Below are positions 1-7,664 of a DNA stretch of 34,751 nucleotides, one piece after another. Position numbers and translations under genes: made by a program. Under the pieces are notes generated by a model that was given only the letters and a program-made list of their open reading frames with translations, was not told where the DNA came from and did no database searches. Source of the stretch: an uncultured Moraxella sp. (GTDB taxonomy: Bacteria > Pseudomonadota > Gammaproteobacteria > Pseudomonadales > Moraxellaceae); assembly GCA_916720335.1 (NCBI GenBank), contig CAKAQU010000001.1, positions 1 through 34,751 of the forward strand. Direction: 5' to 3'. The stretch's first letter is position 1, and every line of letters starts with the position of its first letter.

Positions 1-327
1 GATTTGTAAATCAGCTTTATTTACGGGTATTAACAAATAGTCTACTGCACCTGATTTTAATGCGGTAAGTGTTGATGTAATGTCATCAATCCCTGAAAAA
101 ATCAGCGCTGGTGGATTGTGAAATTCACGATTTAATACCTGATAAAATTCATGAACATTAGGAGTGTGAGCACTCAATAAAATCACATCGGGCTGACGCG
201 CTTTAACTTCTGGAATAATTTCCTCTAAACGTTCCACCTGTGCTGTTACTCGATGACCTAAACTTTCAACTAAACTGGCTAAATGTTTACGTACTGCCAA
301 TTCCGCATCACAAATGATTACTTGCAT
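1..327 (-). CDS. AlgR/LytTR-like response regulator, N-terminal part, degenerate receiver
   Basis: Partial gene running off the left edge; 109 codons of the N-terminus are present. The ATG at 327-325 has an AGGTG ribosome site about six bases upstream. The protein aligns by eye with the receiver of Pseudomonas AlgR (start MQVIICDAE; a later YLLIPVNKADL segment). The phosphorylation machinery is eroded: the usual DD pair is D7-A8, the phospho-acceptor position in PDVILLSAH is Ser52 instead of Asp, the Thr/Ser switch position looks like Gly in FSGIDD, and the KP lysine is Ile in LIPV. It is therefore probably a pseudo-receiver that works without phosphorylation. Whether a LytTR DNA-binding domain follows lies outside the window. 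In Pseudomonas algR sits beside argH and hemC, which fits the argH next door. Confident that it is a receiver; less so that it is the AlgR orthologue. Confidence 0.7.
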   Translation of the reverse strand, partial: MQVIICDAELAVRKHLASLVESLGHRVTAQVERLEEIIPEVKARQPDVILLSAHTPNVHEFYQVLNREFHNPPALIFSGIDDITSTLTALKSGAVDYLLIPVNKADLQI

Positions 328-911
328 AACAAACACCTGACACCTTTTTTTTCAATCATTATTAACTAAAATTTTTACCTAAATTATTTGTAATTAGAAA
401 AATCAAATCATGATTCTTATTTATCCAAAATTATCGCATCGAATCGATTTGTCAATTACAAAAACAAAACACGTTTTGCATCAATCAGACAAATCAACAA
501 ACTTTTTCTATAAATGGTTTGTAATTAAAAAGTTGATAAAAAACCGTATATTACACTTCATCCCCTTTTTAAAACCATTTAGTTACAAAATAACTACGAA
601 CAACCCTATAAAGTGCGACAAACTTCCGATACATGGTTATACTTTTAATGCTGCAAATGCTGTTCCAACTTTTTTATATCTATTTATAAATTTAAAAAAA
701 TTTTAATAAAATGCTTAAAAATTAAGCGTTTATTACAAAAAAATCTATCTTTAAAAGTTGATTTTACCGTTTTATTTTGCTGCTTTTAGGGCTGTATAAA
801 TTTTTTTTGGATAAACTTATAAGGTTATTGTGCTTCATGTTAAAATAGCTTTTATAAAAAAATGATGACGTGAATTATTGTGTTTTATCCATTGAAATTA
901 GGTGAATAACT
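328..911. other. AT-rich intergenic gap without a supported gene
   Basis: A 584-base divergent gap between the AlgR-like gene and argH. It is very AT-rich. An open frame at 410-706 has AT-driven composition (Lys, Asn, Phe, Ile), no good ribosome site and no recognisable domain, so I do not call it. A stem-loop at about 709-731 (AATGCTTAA, loop AAA, TTAAGCGTT) is visible, without a clear T-tract. An unannotated small RNA is possible but not shown. Confidence 0.6.
838..846 (+). promoter_or_regulatory. Candidate extended -10 promoter for argH
   Basis: TGTTAAAAT fits the extended -10 pattern TGn-TATAAT with one mismatch. No good -35 lies 16-18 bases upstream. It would start transcription about 60 bases before the argH ATG. 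Confidence 0.35.
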
Positions 912-2330
912 ATGACGGGACATAATCAATCAGGACAGATGTGGGGAGGGCGATTTAATGAGGCAACCGATAGTTTTGTTGCTGAATTTACCGCATCAGT
1001 TAATTTTGATAAACGTATGGCAAAAGAAGACATTCAGGGTTCTATTGCTCATGCAACCATGCTTGGCAAATGTGGCATTATCAGCACAAGCGAAAGCCAA
1101 CAAATCATCAATGGGCTGACTCAAATTGAGCAAGAAATTGACAGTGGAGAATTTGTCTGGTCAGTCGCTTTAGAAGATGTACATATGAATATTGAGTCCA
1201 GACTCACCGCACTGATTGGCGATGTTGGTAAAAAATTGCATACAGGACGTAGTAGAAATGACCAAGTTGCTACCGATATTCGCCTGTATTTACGCAATCA
1301 AACGGACGTGATTTTATCACTGCTTACCCGCTTGCAAACGGGGCTTTTAGAGCTTGCTGACAAACATACCAATACCATCATGCCGGGTTTTACCCATTTG
1401 CAAACAGCTCAACCAGTTAGTTTCGCTCATCATGTCATGGCATGGTTTGAAATGCTGCTGCGCGATAGTGAGCGTTTTTGCGACACCAGAAAACGCATCA
1501 ATCAAATGCCACTTGGTAGTGCAGCATTGGCTGGCACAACGTACCCCATTGACCGAAATATTACTGCTAAACTTCTAGGATTTGAAGGAATTTGTCAAAA
1601 CTCACTGGATGCAGTTTCTGATAGAGATTTTGCGATTGAATTTGCCGCCAATGCGTCCATTTTGATGATGCATTTATCTCGTATGAGCGAAGAGATTATT
1701 TTATGGATGTCTGCCCAATTTGGTTTTGTGTATGTGCCTGACCGTTTTTGTACTGGTTCAAGCATCATGCCTCAAAAGAAAAACCCAGATGTTCCTGAAC
1801 TGGTGCGTGGCAAGGCGGCTCGTGTGTTTGGTCAATTAACCACACTATTGACATTGATGAAAAATCAGCCCCTAGCTTACAATAAAGACAATCAAGAAGA
1901 CAAAGAACCTCTATTTGATTGTGTGGACACTTTAACAGGCTCTTTACTTGCTTTTGCTGATATGCTGCCAAATCTTGTGCCAAACGAACAAAACATGCGT
2001 GCTGCGACGATGAAGGGCTATGCCACAGCTACGGATTTAGCAGATTATTTGGTAAAAAAAGGTTTGCCATTTCGCGATGCTCATGAGGTGGTGGGCAAAA
2101 CCGTTGCATTGGCAGTAAGCCAAAATATAGATATCAGTGAATTATCCTTGGAACAATTGCAAGAATTTTCACCATTAATAGAAAACGACGTATTTGATTG
2201 TTTGACGTTAGAAGGGTCGCTAAATGCTAGAAATCATATTGGCGGAACTGCTCCAAATCAAGTTAAACAAGCCATTAAAAACGCCAGAAAGCGCATAAAA
2301 AACGTATTAGGACAGCCTGATGAATCATAA
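912..2330 (+). CDS. argH: Argininosuccinate lyase
   Basis: Last step of arginine synthesis: splits argininosuccinate into arginine and fumarate in the cytosol. The 472 aa length is normal. The fumarase/aspartase superfamily signature GSSIMPQKKNPD lies at residues 282-293 and contains the catalytic serine loop. Further conserved blocks are TGRSRNDQVATD and the THLQTAQP region carrying the catalytic histidine. An AGGTG ribosome site precedes the ATG by eight bases. The stop overlaps the start of the exonuclease gene by 11 bases, and glnB follows, so the three are probably co-transcribed. No residue looks lost. Confidence 0.97.
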   Translation: MTGHNQSGQMWGGRFNEATDSFVAEFTASVNFDKRMAKEDIQGSIAHATMLGKCGIISTSESQQIINGLTQIEQEIDSGEFVWSVALEDVHMNIESRLTALIGDVGKKLHTGRSRNDQVATDIRLYLRNQTDVILSLLTRLQTGLLELADKHTNTIMPGFTHLQTAQPVSFAHHVMAWFEMLLRDSERFCDTRKRINQMPLGSAALAGTTYPIDRNITAKLLGFEGICQNSLDAVSDRDFAIEFAANASILMMHLSRMSEEIILWMSAQFGFVYVPDRFCTGSSIMPQKKNPDVPELVRGKAARVFGQLTTLLTLMKNQPLAYNKDNQEDKEPLFDCVDTLTGSLLAFADMLPNLVPNEQNMRAATMKGYATATDLADYLVKKGLPFRDAHEVVGKTVALAVSQNIDISELSLEQLQEFSPLIENDVFDCLTLEGSLNARNHIGGTAPNQVKQAIKNARKRIKNVLGQPDES

Positions 2331-3090
2331 CGCACCCATTTGTATTTTTGATATTGAGACCATTCCTGATACTCAAACAGGTAAATTGCTGTACCCACAG
2401 CTTGCTGATTTATCTGAAGAGGAAGCGATAACGGAGCTGCAAAAAATTCGCCAAGAAGAGGCAGGTAGTGATTTTATGCGACTTCCTTTGCATAAAATCG
2501 CATGTTTATCGTTTTTGTGGTTTGAAAATCAAACCTTAAAATTGCATTCTTTATCACTAGAAAACCATGACGAACAGGGAATTTTAAGCACGTTTTTGCG
2601 AGCATTTAATAAAAAACCAACGCTGATTTCGTGGAATGGTGCAAATTTCGATTTACCAGTGCTGCTTTATCGTATGGCGCACCATAAACTTAATGCAACC
2701 GCCTTACTGCAGGGTAATAACAGCGCTAAAGGTTATTTAAATCGCTACAGTCAAAGTCATATTGACCTGATGCAAAAATTTTCCTTTGAGGCGTGGGGTA
2801 ATAAACAAAAACTGGATATTATTGCCAGTCTTTGTGGGTTTGCTGGTAAGGGAGAAATTGATGGTCATCAGGTTGTACCAATGGTATTAGAGGATAGATG
2901 GCAAGAATTGACTACATATTGTGAATCAGACGTGATTAATACTTGGTTGATTTACATTCGTTATCAGTTATTAACTGGTGAAATTGACATGCAAACAGCT
3001 GATAATGCAGTGAATTTTACCAAAAACTATTTACAAACATTGACTAACGCTGATGGTAAGCCTAGACATGCCCGTTTTTACGAAGAATGA
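2320..3090 (+). CDS. Predicted PolB-like 3'-5' exonuclease (DEDDy type)
   Basis: 256 aa protein of the family described as 3'-5' exonucleases related to the proofreading domain of DNA polymerase B. ExoI is near the start (FDIETI, residues 10-15, supplying Asp and Glu). ExoII is SWNGANFDLPVL in the middle, and ExoIII is YCESD near residue 205, which fits the Y-x3-D pattern of the DEDDy subclass. All four acidic ligands appear present, so it should be active. The natural substrate of this family is not established. It starts inside the last codons of argH and ends 16 bases before glnB, which indicates translational coupling with argH. The argH link may be simple operon packing rather than shared function. 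Confidence 0.82.
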   Translation: MNHNAPICIFDIETIPDTQTGKLLYPQLADLSEEEAITELQKIRQEEAGSDFMRLPLHKIACLSFLWFENQTLKLHSLSLENHDEQGILSTFLRAFNKKPTLISWNGANFDLPVLLYRMAHHKLNATALLQGNNSAKGYLNRYSQSHIDLMQKFSFEAWGNKQKLDIIASLCGFAGKGEIDGHQVVPMVLEDRWQELTTYCESDVINTWLIYIRYQLLTGEIDMQTADNAVNFTKNYLQTLTNADGKPRHARFYEE

Positions 3091-3106
3091 ATCAAAAGGA
3101 TAATTT

Positions 3107-3445
3107 ATGAAATTAATCAGTGCCATCATCAAGCCATTTAAGTTAGATGATGTTCGTGAGGCTCTTTCTGATATAGGCATCAACGGTATTACCATTACCG
3201 AGGTGAAAGGTTTTGGCAGGCAAAAAGGTCATACCGAGATGTATCGTGGGGCAGAATATGTGGTGGATTTTTTGCCAAAAATCAAATTAGAAATTGCTTG
3301 CACAGATGATATGGTTGAGAAAATTATTGATACCATCATCAGTACAGCAAACACTAATCGAATTGGCGATGGTAAAATTTTTGTAACACCTTTGGAGCAA
3401 GTGATTCGCATCCGTACGGGTGAAACCAATGAAAACGCCCTATGA
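3107..3445 (+). CDS. glnB: Nitrogen regulatory protein PII
   Basis: 112 aa trimeric signal protein that reads 2-oxoglutarate, ATP/ADP and, through uridylylation, glutamine, and then regulates nitrogen enzymes and regulators. The start MKLISAIIKPFKLDDVREAL is typical. Tyr51 in the T-loop (GHTEMYRGAEY) is the uridylylation site. The B-loop (RIGDGKIFV) and C-loop (IRIRTGE) are intact. GlnB and GlnK are hard to tell apart. No amtB ammonium channel gene is adjacent, which favours GlnB, but this is context only. A strong terminator follows directly. Confidence 0.95.
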   Translation: MKLISAIIKPFKLDDVREALSDIGINGITITEVKGFGRQKGHTEMYRGAEYVVDFLPKIKLEIACTDDMVEKIIDTIISTANTNRIGDGKIFVTPLEQVIRIRTGETNENAL

Positions 3446-3453
3446 ACTAAATA

Positions 3454-3481
3454 AAAAACGCATCTACAATGATGCGTTTTT
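3454..3481. terminator. Bidirectional intrinsic terminator
   Basis: Perfect 11-bp stem AAAAACGCATC / GATGCGTTTTT with loop TACAAT, with A-run and T-run on the two sides. It lies between the convergent glnB and the DUF2147 gene and can serve both. Confidence 0.9.
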
Positions 3482-3502
3482 ATTTATCAAGCAATTGATG
3501 TA

Positions 3503-3871
3503 TTATTTTTTAACCCAAGTTTGCGAACCTTTTAAGGTTTTTAAAGTTAAGCTGTTGCCATTTAATGTAATATCTGCTTTTACCGCAGGTAAGGCTCCCC
3601 AACGAGGGTCTTTTGCACGCCCTTTATATTTGCCATTTCCTTGAGATTCAACATCTAATAACACTGTTTTCCCCACAAAGGTTTTGGCTTTTTCAGTTTG
3701 TCCACTAGAGACCGTGCCAACGTATTTTGCGCCCGATTGACTGATGGTAACGACTGCTTTAGGCTGCCCGTTTTCGCTCATTTGCCAATTACCAACAATT
3801 GGGTCAGCAGCAAATGCACTTACACCTAACATTAAGCCTGCGCCAAATACCATTACTTGAGTTAATTTCAT
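3503..3871 (-). CDS. Secreted DUF2147-type protein
   Basis: 122 aa. Residues 1-22 form a clear signal peptide (MKLTQVMVFGAGLMLGVSAFA, cleavage before AD). The mature part begins with a GNWQMSENGQPKAVVTISQ strand region and ends in LKTLKGSQTWVKK, the pattern of DUF2147 proteins (an opening W near a GxW block and a closing G-x-QTW). It is shorter than most members. Mature location is probably periplasmic. No enzymatic function is known for this family and none is proposed. It has its own strong promoter upstream and shares the terminator at 3454-3481 with glnB. Confidence 0.75.
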   Translation of the reverse strand: MKLTQVMVFGAGLMLGVSAFAADPIVGNWQMSENGQPKAVVTISQSGAKYVGTVSSGQTEKAKTFVGKTVLLDVESQGNGKYKGRAKDPRWGALPAVKADITLNGNSLTLKTLKGSQTWVKK

Positions 3872-3927
3872 AACGAATCCTACTAATAAAACAGTTGTTA
3901 AAACAAACGTAAACCAAATATAGGCAA

Positions 3928-3955
3928 ATTATAACAAAATTATTCACAAAATCAA
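3928..3955 (-). promoter_or_regulatory. Sigma-70 promoter for the DUF2147 gene
   Basis: On the minus strand: TTGATT, a 16-base spacer, then TATAAT preceded by TGT (perfect -10 with an extended element). The -35 overlaps the stop codon of the upstream 82-residue gene. The start would be near 3921, about 50 bases before the ATG. Confidence 0.7.
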
Positions 3956-4200
3956 GCAAAAGGATTTTCTATGCTGTCATTTTCCAATGAATTTTTGGGT
4001 AATGTTTCTGGTAAATCGTCTATTTTTTCAAAAGTTTGCCATAACTCTTTGGCAAAATCGTATAACATTTGTGCTTGTTGTTTGCCGATTTGAGTTTTTT
4101 CAATTTCAACATCACCAGCAATAAGTATGCTGTCTTGTCCGTTTTCAACGGTTAAATTGGCAATTTGTAAAACTTGACTATCGTTTTGAAAAATATCCAT
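3952..4200 (-). CDS. Small conserved-looking protein of unknown function
   Basis: 82 aa, acidic, with no signal peptide, membrane segment or cysteine. The N-terminal half looks like short beta strands (SQVLQIANLTVENGQDSILI) and the middle is helical (IGKQQAQMLYDFAKELWQTF); the C-terminal tail is acidic and Asn/Pro rich. I do not recognise the family. It starts 9 bases after the nuclease stop with an AAGGT ribosome site, so it is the second gene of that operon. One guess is a cytoplasmic partner or immunity protein of the exported nuclease, but nothing in the sequence shows this. Confidence 0.6.
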   Translation of the reverse strand: MDIFQNDSQVLQIANLTVENGQDSILIAGDVEIEKTQIGKQQAQMLYDFAKELWQTFEKIDDLPETLPKNSLENDSIENPFA

Positions 4201-4209
4201 TTTTTTACC

Positions 4210-5157
4210 TTATTTAAATAAACTAAGAATAAATTTTAAAATTTCAGCAATCAAAACCGCCCAGCCGCTAGCATCTTCTTTTTGATTTTGCTGATTTTTT
4301 TTTGAGTTATTATCATCATTTTTTGTTGGGTTTTCTGCCGAAGTTGGCAATGAATAGGCTTCTTGGCGCAACGATTGGGGTAAATCAGGCATTACTGATA
4401 TTCCAGTCAAATTGGTAAGTTCATCTAAGCTAATAACCTGCATTTGACTGTTCTCAGTGTTGGCAGAATAATAAACCCCCGCTTTTTGAATGGATGGTAG
4501 GTAAACGGCTTTAAAAAAATGGCTTGGAACAAGCACGCCTGCACCAATTTTTTGGATATTTTTACCAGAAAATGCCACGCCTGTAACTACGTAGGCGCTG
4601 CCGTATTTATTGACCAAATAGCGCGTGCTGGATTCTATTTTTCGCCAATCACCGCGATTATGCGTGCCATTTTGCGGGGCAATATTAGCAAGGCTAAAAC
4701 TATCAAACTGCTGTGATGAGTTTGCCATATCACCGTTTGGCGCCAAATGCCCTCTGTCAAATCCAGATTGTCGGTAATCGGATAATAAGGCTTGAGCAGA
4801 TTTTGGTAGACGACTTTCTTCATGAAAGTTATCTTCTCGGGTGAGAGTTTTGGCTCGCCGAATGCGTTCTTTGGTTAAAAATTCTGCAGACCAAATTGGC
4901 GTTTTGGAAATCCCCGAATAAAGCACCGCAAACCCATCAAAACACAACTCATAAGTTTTTTTGGCAAGTTTCTCGCCTTTAGTGCCAACAAGTTGGGGTG
5001 GGGTATTTTGATAAAAATTGTCAGGACAGCTGGTGAAATTTTGAGCGGTTTTTTCGCTATTTACATTTTGACCAAGGTGAATATCATTTTTGGCAATCGC
5101 CGTTTGAGCGGACAACAACAAGGTTAAACCAGTAAATAAAACTGAAATTTTCGTCAT
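4210..5157 (-). CDS. Secreted DNA/RNA non-specific endonuclease (NucA/NUC1 type)
   Basis: 315 aa from the chosen ATG at 5157, which has AAGGAAC just upstream and opens directly on a signal peptide (MTKISVLFTGLTLLLSAQTAIA). An ATG-less extension of ten codons further upstream is less likely. The beta-beta-alpha-metal core is clear: DRGH at residues 134-137 gives the catalytic His137, and NIAPQ near residue 158 gives the Mg-binding Asn. Such enzymes cleave single- and double-stranded DNA and RNA outside the cytoplasm. The C-terminal 50 residues are a low-complexity Asn/Lys/Gln linker with an A9 tract, followed by a hydrophobic end (WAVLIAEILKFILSLFK) that may touch the membrane. An 82-residue gene follows in the same operon. 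Confidence 0.9.
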   Translation of the reverse strand: MTKISVLFTGLTLLLSAQTAIAKNDIHLGQNVNSEKTAQNFTSCPDNFYQNTPPQLVGTKGEKLAKKTYELCFDGFAVLYSGISKTPIWSAEFLTKERIRRAKTLTREDNFHEESRLPKSAQALLSDYRQSGFDRGHLAPNGDMANSSQQFDSFSLANIAPQNGTHNRGDWRKIESSTRYLVNKYGSAYVVTGVAFSGKNIQKIGAGVLVPSHFFKAVYLPSIQKAGVYYSANTENSQMQVISLDELTNLTGISVMPDLPQSLRQEAYSLPTSAENPTKNDDNNSKKNQQNQKEDASGWAVLIAEILKFILSLFK

Positions 5158-5214
5158 TAATGTTCCTTTTGATTGTTTTTCATACAAAGGATAGAAAAAC
5201 CGTAAAATGACCTT

Positions 5215-5243
5215 ATTATAGCCATTTCTAAGTCAAATGAAAA
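5215..5243 (-). promoter_or_regulatory. Sigma-70 promoter for the nuclease operon
   Basis: On the minus strand: TTTTCA (4 of 6), 17-base spacer, perfect TATAAT. It lies in the short divergent gap shared with mutY, with the -35 a few bases from the mutY start. Confidence 0.6.
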
Positions 5244-5247
5244 TTTT

Positions 5248-6390
5248 ATGCCTAAAAATTCACACTTTTCCCAAAAAATACTCACCTGGTTTGAAACATC
5301 CGGTCGGCATGATTTGCCATGGCAGCAGCACAAAAAAGAACAAAGTGATATTTATGCAGTATGGTTATCTGAAATTATGTTGCAGCAAACCCAAGTCAGC
5401 ACAGTGATTCCTTATTTTCAAAGATTCATTGCAAAATTTCCAACGGTGATTGATTTGGCGGCAGCAGACTGGGATGAGGTTGCCAATCTTTGGGCAGGGC
5501 TAGGTTATTATGCGCGTGCCAAAAATCTGTATCAAGGGGCAAAACAAGTGGTGGATTTTATAAAGCGCACAGGTAATTTCCCTCAAAGTGTTGACCAGTG
5601 GCAAACCATTAAAGGAGTTGGGCAATCAACTGCTGGGGCGATTGTGGCGATGGGAGTTCGTGGATTTGGAGTGATTTGTGATGGCAATGTCAAACGCGTT
5701 CTGAGTCGGTGGGCGATGATAAGTGATGATATCAATAAAACGGCAACTCAAAAACAGCTTTGGCAGCTTGCCCAAGCACTTACGCCCAAACACGATAGTG
5801 GAAAATACGCTCAAGCGATGATGGATTTAGGTGCAACTATATGCACCAAAAATCGCCCAAAATGCACACTTTGCCCAATTAGTGCGGATTGTCAAGCCTA
5901 TCAAAAAGCCAATCCTATCAATTATCCTGTTAAAAACAAAAGCAAAGAAAAACCCAAACGTTATAGTTTTGCATTTCAGCTTATTCAGGAAAATACAGCA
6001 AAAACACTGTGGCTGAAACGTCAAAGTGTAACCAAACATCACGGTATTTGGGAAGGTTTATGGTGTTTGCCACTGTTGGATAGTGATGTGCCATTTGATG
6101 GTGATACCTATCAGCCATCGTTTAATCAGGGATTGGGTAATTGCCAACTGGGCGAAACTGTATTGTTTGAAATGCTCAAAAATAAACCTTTGCCCACATC
6201 CGTTATCCGTACCATCAAACACACGTTATCGCATTTTCATTGGTATTTAACGTTGGTTGAGTTAAAAATAAGTCCAGCACTGGCAGCAGAAATTGAGCAA
6301 AGATTAATTAAAAATAACGTTTCTTTTCGTTGGCAAGCCTGCAATGATGGTTTTGCTAAACCAAAAGCAATGATAAACCTGCTGCAGTAG
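5248..6390 (+). CDS. mutY: A/G-specific adenine DNA glycosylase
   Basis: 380 aa base-excision repair enzyme that removes adenine mispaired with 8-oxoguanine. Glu42 (SEIMLQQTQV) is the catalytic acid. The helix-hairpin-helix is at about residues 122-134 (IKGVGQSTAGAIV), followed by the catalytic Asp145 in CDGNVKRVLSR. The [4Fe-4S] cluster loop has Cys199, Cys206, Cys209 and Cys215 (C-x6-C-x2-C-x5-C). The C-terminal third is the NUDIX-like 8-oxoG recognition domain (KHTLSHFHWYLTLVEL). It is slightly longer than the E. coli enzyme. It is convergent with ispA, with only 33 bases between and no visible terminator. Confidence 0.97.
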   Translation: MPKNSHFSQKILTWFETSGRHDLPWQQHKKEQSDIYAVWLSEIMLQQTQVSTVIPYFQRFIAKFPTVIDLAAADWDEVANLWAGLGYYARAKNLYQGAKQVVDFIKRTGNFPQSVDQWQTIKGVGQSTAGAIVAMGVRGFGVICDGNVKRVLSRWAMISDDINKTATQKQLWQLAQALTPKHDSGKYAQAMMDLGATICTKNRPKCTLCPISADCQAYQKANPINYPVKNKSKEKPKRYSFAFQLIQENTAKTLWLKRQSVTKHHGIWEGLWCLPLLDSDVPFDGDTYQPSFNQGLGNCQLGETVLFEMLKNKPLPTSVIRTIKHTLSHFHWYLTLVELKISPALAAEIEQRLIKNNVSFRWQACNDGFAKPKAMINLLQ

Positions 6391-6423
6391 CTATTTATTA
6401 TCAATAGGATACGATTAATAAGA

Positions 6424-7314
6424 TTAAAATTGACGCACTTGCAGCCAATCTACGATAGTAGCTAATAAATTATTATCACCAAAATCGGCAATGTAAATTT
6501 TTGCTTGATAAAACAGCGAATCCGCGTACTTTCTGGCATTGTCAACCCCAAGCAATTTAACGTAAGTGGATTTTTGTAATTTTTCATCTGCCCCTGCCAT
6601 CTTTCCAAGGGTTTGAGTGTCTGCTACCACATCTAAAACATCGTCTTGCACCTGAAAAGCAAGTCCTAAACACCGGGCGTATTGTTGCAAATTATGCATA
6701 TCTTCATGATTTGCAGATGCACATGCCGCCCCCATTAAAACTGCCGCTTCAATCAATGCGCCTGTTTTGTCTTGATGGATGCATTCTAACTGGTTCTGTG
6801 ATAGTTCTTGATTTTCGCCATTTAAATCCAGTTGCTGTCCTGCCACCATACGTCTGGCACGCGGTGCTAAAATCTGGATTAAAAATAAAGCAGTTTGTTG
6901 CTGGTTTTCAGTTAAGTCTGTTGTTAGTATTTCAAATGCCAATGATTGTAAAACATCACCAGTGAGTAATGCTGACGCTTCGCCATAAACTTTATGACAG
7001 GTTGGTTTGCCTCGTCGTAAATCATCATCATCCATACATGGCAAGTCATCATGCACTAAAGAATAACCATGAATTAATTCAACAGCAAGCATGGCTTTTT
7101 GAACCAAAGAATGATTTTGGGATAATTTGGACATGCCATTTAGCGTTAAAAATGTCGCCAAAGTTAACATGGGGCGTACTCTTTTGCCGCCATTTGCCAT
7201 CGCATAAAATGCTGCTTCTGCTAAAGGTTTGGGTAAATTGGCCTGAGTTAGTAGGTTGTGTAGCTGTGTTTCAAGCTGTGATTGTGTGGTTTTTTGCAGT
7301 TCTTGGATAAGCAT
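6424..7314 (-). CDS. ispA: Farnesyl diphosphate synthase (short-chain polyprenyl synthase)
   Basis: 296 aa cytosolic enzyme adding isopentenyl diphosphate to DMAPP and GPP to make farnesyl diphosphate, precursor of undecaprenyl phosphate and quinone tails. The first aspartate-rich motif is DDLPCMDDDDLRRGK (Asp89, Asp90, then Asp95 onward) and the second is FQVQDDVLD. The diphosphate-binding GGKRVRP is at residues 42-48. Length and motifs fit IspA rather than a long-chain octaprenyl synthase, although chain length cannot be settled from this reading. It is divergent from tRNA-Phe. Confidence 0.93.
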   Translation of the reverse strand: MLIQELQKTTQSQLETQLHNLLTQANLPKPLAEAAFYAMANGGKRVRPMLTLATFLTLNGMSKLSQNHSLVQKAMLAVELIHGYSLVHDDLPCMDDDDLRRGKPTCHKVYGEASALLTGDVLQSLAFEILTTDLTENQQQTALFLIQILAPRARRMVAGQQLDLNGENQELSQNQLECIHQDKTGALIEAAVLMGAACASANHEDMHNLQQYARCLGLAFQVQDDVLDVVADTQTLGKMAGADEKLQKSTYVKLLGVDNARKYADSLFYQAKIYIADFGDNNLLATIVDWLQVRQF

Positions 7315-7399
7315 ATTGTTCTTTGTACCTACATTGTATTAAAAAATATGCTTATCATACTGCAAAAATGAAAAATTTATAAATTTTTTATAAAAACAC

Positions 7400-7427
7400 T
7401 TGCTAAATTTTAAAAATATGCTATTAT
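7400..7427 (+). promoter_or_regulatory. Promoter of tRNA-Phe
   Basis: TTGCTA, 16-base spacer, TATTAT, followed by a GC-rich CGCAGCG segment just downstream, as is common at stable RNA promoters. The tRNA begins 27 bases after the -10. Confidence 0.7.
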
Positions 7428-7454
7428 ACGCAGCGTTGTTACTTGATACAACTT

Positions 7455-7530
7455 GGCGCGATAGCTCAGTCGGTAGAGCAACGGATTGAAAATCCGTGTG
7501 TCGGCAGTTCGATCCTGCCTCACGCCACCA
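7455..7530 (+). tRNA. tRNA-Phe (GAA)
   Basis: 76 bases with encoded CCA. The anticodon stem ACGGA/TCCGT encloses the loop TTGAAAA, giving anticodon GAA. The D arm GCTC..GAGC and T arm GGCAG/CTGCC are intact. The acceptor stem GGCGCGA/TCACGCC contains one C-A mismatch (positions 5 and 68), where related tRNAs should have a C-G pair. Confidence 0.97.
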
Positions 7531-7535
7531 TATTT

Positions 7536-7563
7536 AAACCCCCTAGGAAACTAGGGGGTTTTA
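7536..7563 (+). terminator. Intrinsic terminator of tRNA-Phe
   Basis: 11-bp stem AAACCCCCTAG / CTAGGGGGTTT closed by a GAAA tetraloop and followed by TT. It starts 6 bases after the CCA end. Confidence 0.88.
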
Positions 7564-7608
7564 ACTTTTTAGCTTTAAATCATTATCAGATTAAAACTTA
7601 CCCAATAA

Positions 7609-7636
7609 AAAAAGAGCCTGAAAATTGGCTCTTTTT
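7609..7636 (-). terminator. Intrinsic terminator of the Ala-rich lipoprotein gene
   Basis: 10-bp stem AAAAAGAGCC / GGCTCTTTTT with an 8-base loop. Read on the minus strand it ends in a T-tract, 29 bases after the stop of the lipoprotein gene. Confidence 0.85.
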
Positions 7637-7664
7637 ATTCACATTAGAAAAATTTTCTAGTGAA

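Noticed and set aside
410..706. 98-codon open frame between the AlgR-like gene and argH
   Set aside because: Composition is driven by the AT-rich DNA, there is no good ribosome site, and no domain, signal peptide or family pattern is visible.
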